The notes under the pieces are model-generated. The model ran no database searches, was not told where the DNA came from, and saw only the letters and a list, made by a program, of their open reading frames with translations. Source: an uncultured Treponema sp. (GTDB lineage Bacteria; Spirochaetota; Spirochaetia; Treponematales; Treponemataceae). Taken from it: a stretch of 22,027 nucleotides of DNA. Location: positions 1 to 22,027 of the forward strand of contig CAKZZO010000090.1 of assembly GCA_937885175.1 (NCBI GenBank), written 5' to 3'. Shown here in pieces: positions 21,576 through 22,027 of the stretch; position 1 is the stretch's first letter, and every line of letters begins with the position of its first letter. The translations under genes were made by a program, and so were the position numbers.

Positions 21576-22027
21576 CTATTGGGATTGGTTTTCCTGTAGC
21601 TGCTGGACTTCCTCGGCGGAAAGTTGGGTGATATCGGCAATCTCTGCTGTGGAAAGTTTGCCGTTACGAATAAGATTTTGTGCGATGGCTACGGCACGTT
21701 GATGTTCTCCGTCAGAAACAAGTTCCTGCTCTGCTTGCGCCAGTTTTTGTTGTTGCTGCTGCACGTCACGCTGTTTCTGTTCGACATCGTGTTGTTTCTG
21801 TTCGACATCACGCTGTTTCTGTTCTACGTCACGCTGTTTCTGTTCTACGTCACGCTGTTGCTGCTCCACTTCACGCTGTTGCTGCTCCACTTCACGCTGT
21901 TGCTGCTGCACGTCGCGCTGTTGCTGTTTGACATCGCGTTGCAGCTGCTTGACGTTTGCCTCTAGTTCTGCAAGATAATTCTTAAAGCTGAGTTGGTCGC
22001 GCTCCCAGTCGTCATAGGCATTCTGAA
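21576..22027 (-). CDS. Rpn/PD-(D/E)XK-type putative transposase-nuclease, C-terminal part (runs off the right edge)
   Basis: The reading frame is open from the window edge to a TAG at 21576-21578, so only about the last 149 residues are seen. It begins NAYDDWERDQLSFKNYL, a typical end of the Rpn nuclease body, goes into a Gln/Arg/Glu-rich coiled-coil of nine seven-residue repeats (RDVEQKQ and variants), and ends with a small helix-turn-helix-like segment, AIAQNLIRNGKLSTAEIADIT, then LSAEEVQQL. That last module is the usual C-terminus of Rpn-family recombination-promoting nucleases, where the linker is commonly a repeat. The catalytic PD-(D/E)XK domain would lie outside the window. A GTG at 21909-21911 is not a real start. 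The family call rests on the C-terminus alone. Confidence 0.75.
   Translation of the reverse strand, partial: QNAYDDWERDQLSFKNYLAELEANVKQLQRDVKQQQRDVQQQQREVEQQQREVEQQQRDVEQKQRDVEQKQRDVEQKQHDVEQKQRDVQQQQQKLAQAEQELVSDGEHQRAVAIAQNLIRNGKLSTAEIADITQLSAEEVQQLQENQSQ
21750..21938 (-). repeat. Nine tandem 21-bp repeats coding a heptad coiled-coil
   Basis: Nine in-frame units of 21 bases encode [R/H]-[D/E]-V-[K/Q/E]-Q-[Q/K]-Q. Three neighbouring copies read RDVEQKQ exactly and a fourth differs only by His for Arg. Copies near the edges are less uniform. A unit length divisible by three means copy-number change keeps the frame. Confidence 0.92.

Noticed and set aside
21446..21640. 64-codon minus-strand frame over the porin terminator
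   Set aside because: It overlaps two hairpins and the Rpn-type gene's end and has no start signals.
21750..21938. CRISPR-like array of short repeats
   Set aside because: Units are contiguous 21-bp in-frame repeats without unique spacers and code a heptad coiled-coil.

Overview
The window reads as chromosomal DNA from a spirochaete, most likely Treponema or a close relative. This rests on the combination of signal-peptide beta-barrel proteins of treponemal style, spirochaete-type lipoproteins, a DUF2804 protein beside a large unassigned protein, and an Rpn-type protein with a heptad-repeat tail. I judged this by reading, without a database, so genus is likely and species is not called. Base composition is close to balanced.

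Layout, left to right. (1) 92-2929: pyrimidine operon pyrB-pyrI-pyrC (both aspartate carbamoyltransferase chains, then dihydroorotase). A hairpin (2957-2985) separates it from an M48/Ste24-type membrane metalloprotease (3033-4361). (2) 4395-4956: a stable-RNA unit with a strong promoter, tRNA-Ser(UGA), tRNA-Ser(GCU), tRNA-Arg(GCG), tRNA-Ser(GGA) and, last, a gene for the small signal recognition particle RNA, identified from its complete helix-8 core. (3) 5040-6364: an HdeD/DUF308 membrane protein and a protein with the residue spacing of ThyX but a degenerate RHR signature. (4) 6393-9622, minus strand: a DUF2804 protein and a 715-residue protein of unknown function, behind a near-consensus promoter. 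(5) 9752-11431: a Na+/phosphate cotransporter with a PhoU-like tail.

(6) 11575-18725 is the most unusual part. It is a six-gene operon with its own promoter and a perfect intrinsic terminator: an 871-residue lipoprotein (three Ig-like repeats plus a beta-helix of the Cthe_2159 type), an outer-membrane beta-barrel, a VTC-type polyphosphate polymerase domain protein (triphosphate-tunnel fold), a DUF4956 membrane protein, and two small paralogous beta-helix proteins, one lipidated and one not. The reasonable inference is a cytoplasmic nucleotide- or phosphate-using enzyme, an inner-membrane partner, and several surface or periplasmic beta-helix proteins acting together in an envelope process. 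The product is unknown. The phosphate transporter immediately upstream may or may not be connected.

(7) 18907-21449: two outer-membrane porin-like proteins in tandem, preceded by a nine-cytosine tract reminiscent of treponemal phase-variable porin promoters and followed by a strong terminator. (8) 21576 to the right edge, minus strand: the C-terminal part of an Rpn/PD-(D/E)XK-type protein with nine 21-bp (seven-residue) repeats.

No CRISPR array, insertion sequence, prophage or origin was seen. There is no gene-free stretch over 300 bases apart from the tRNA/SRP RNA unit.
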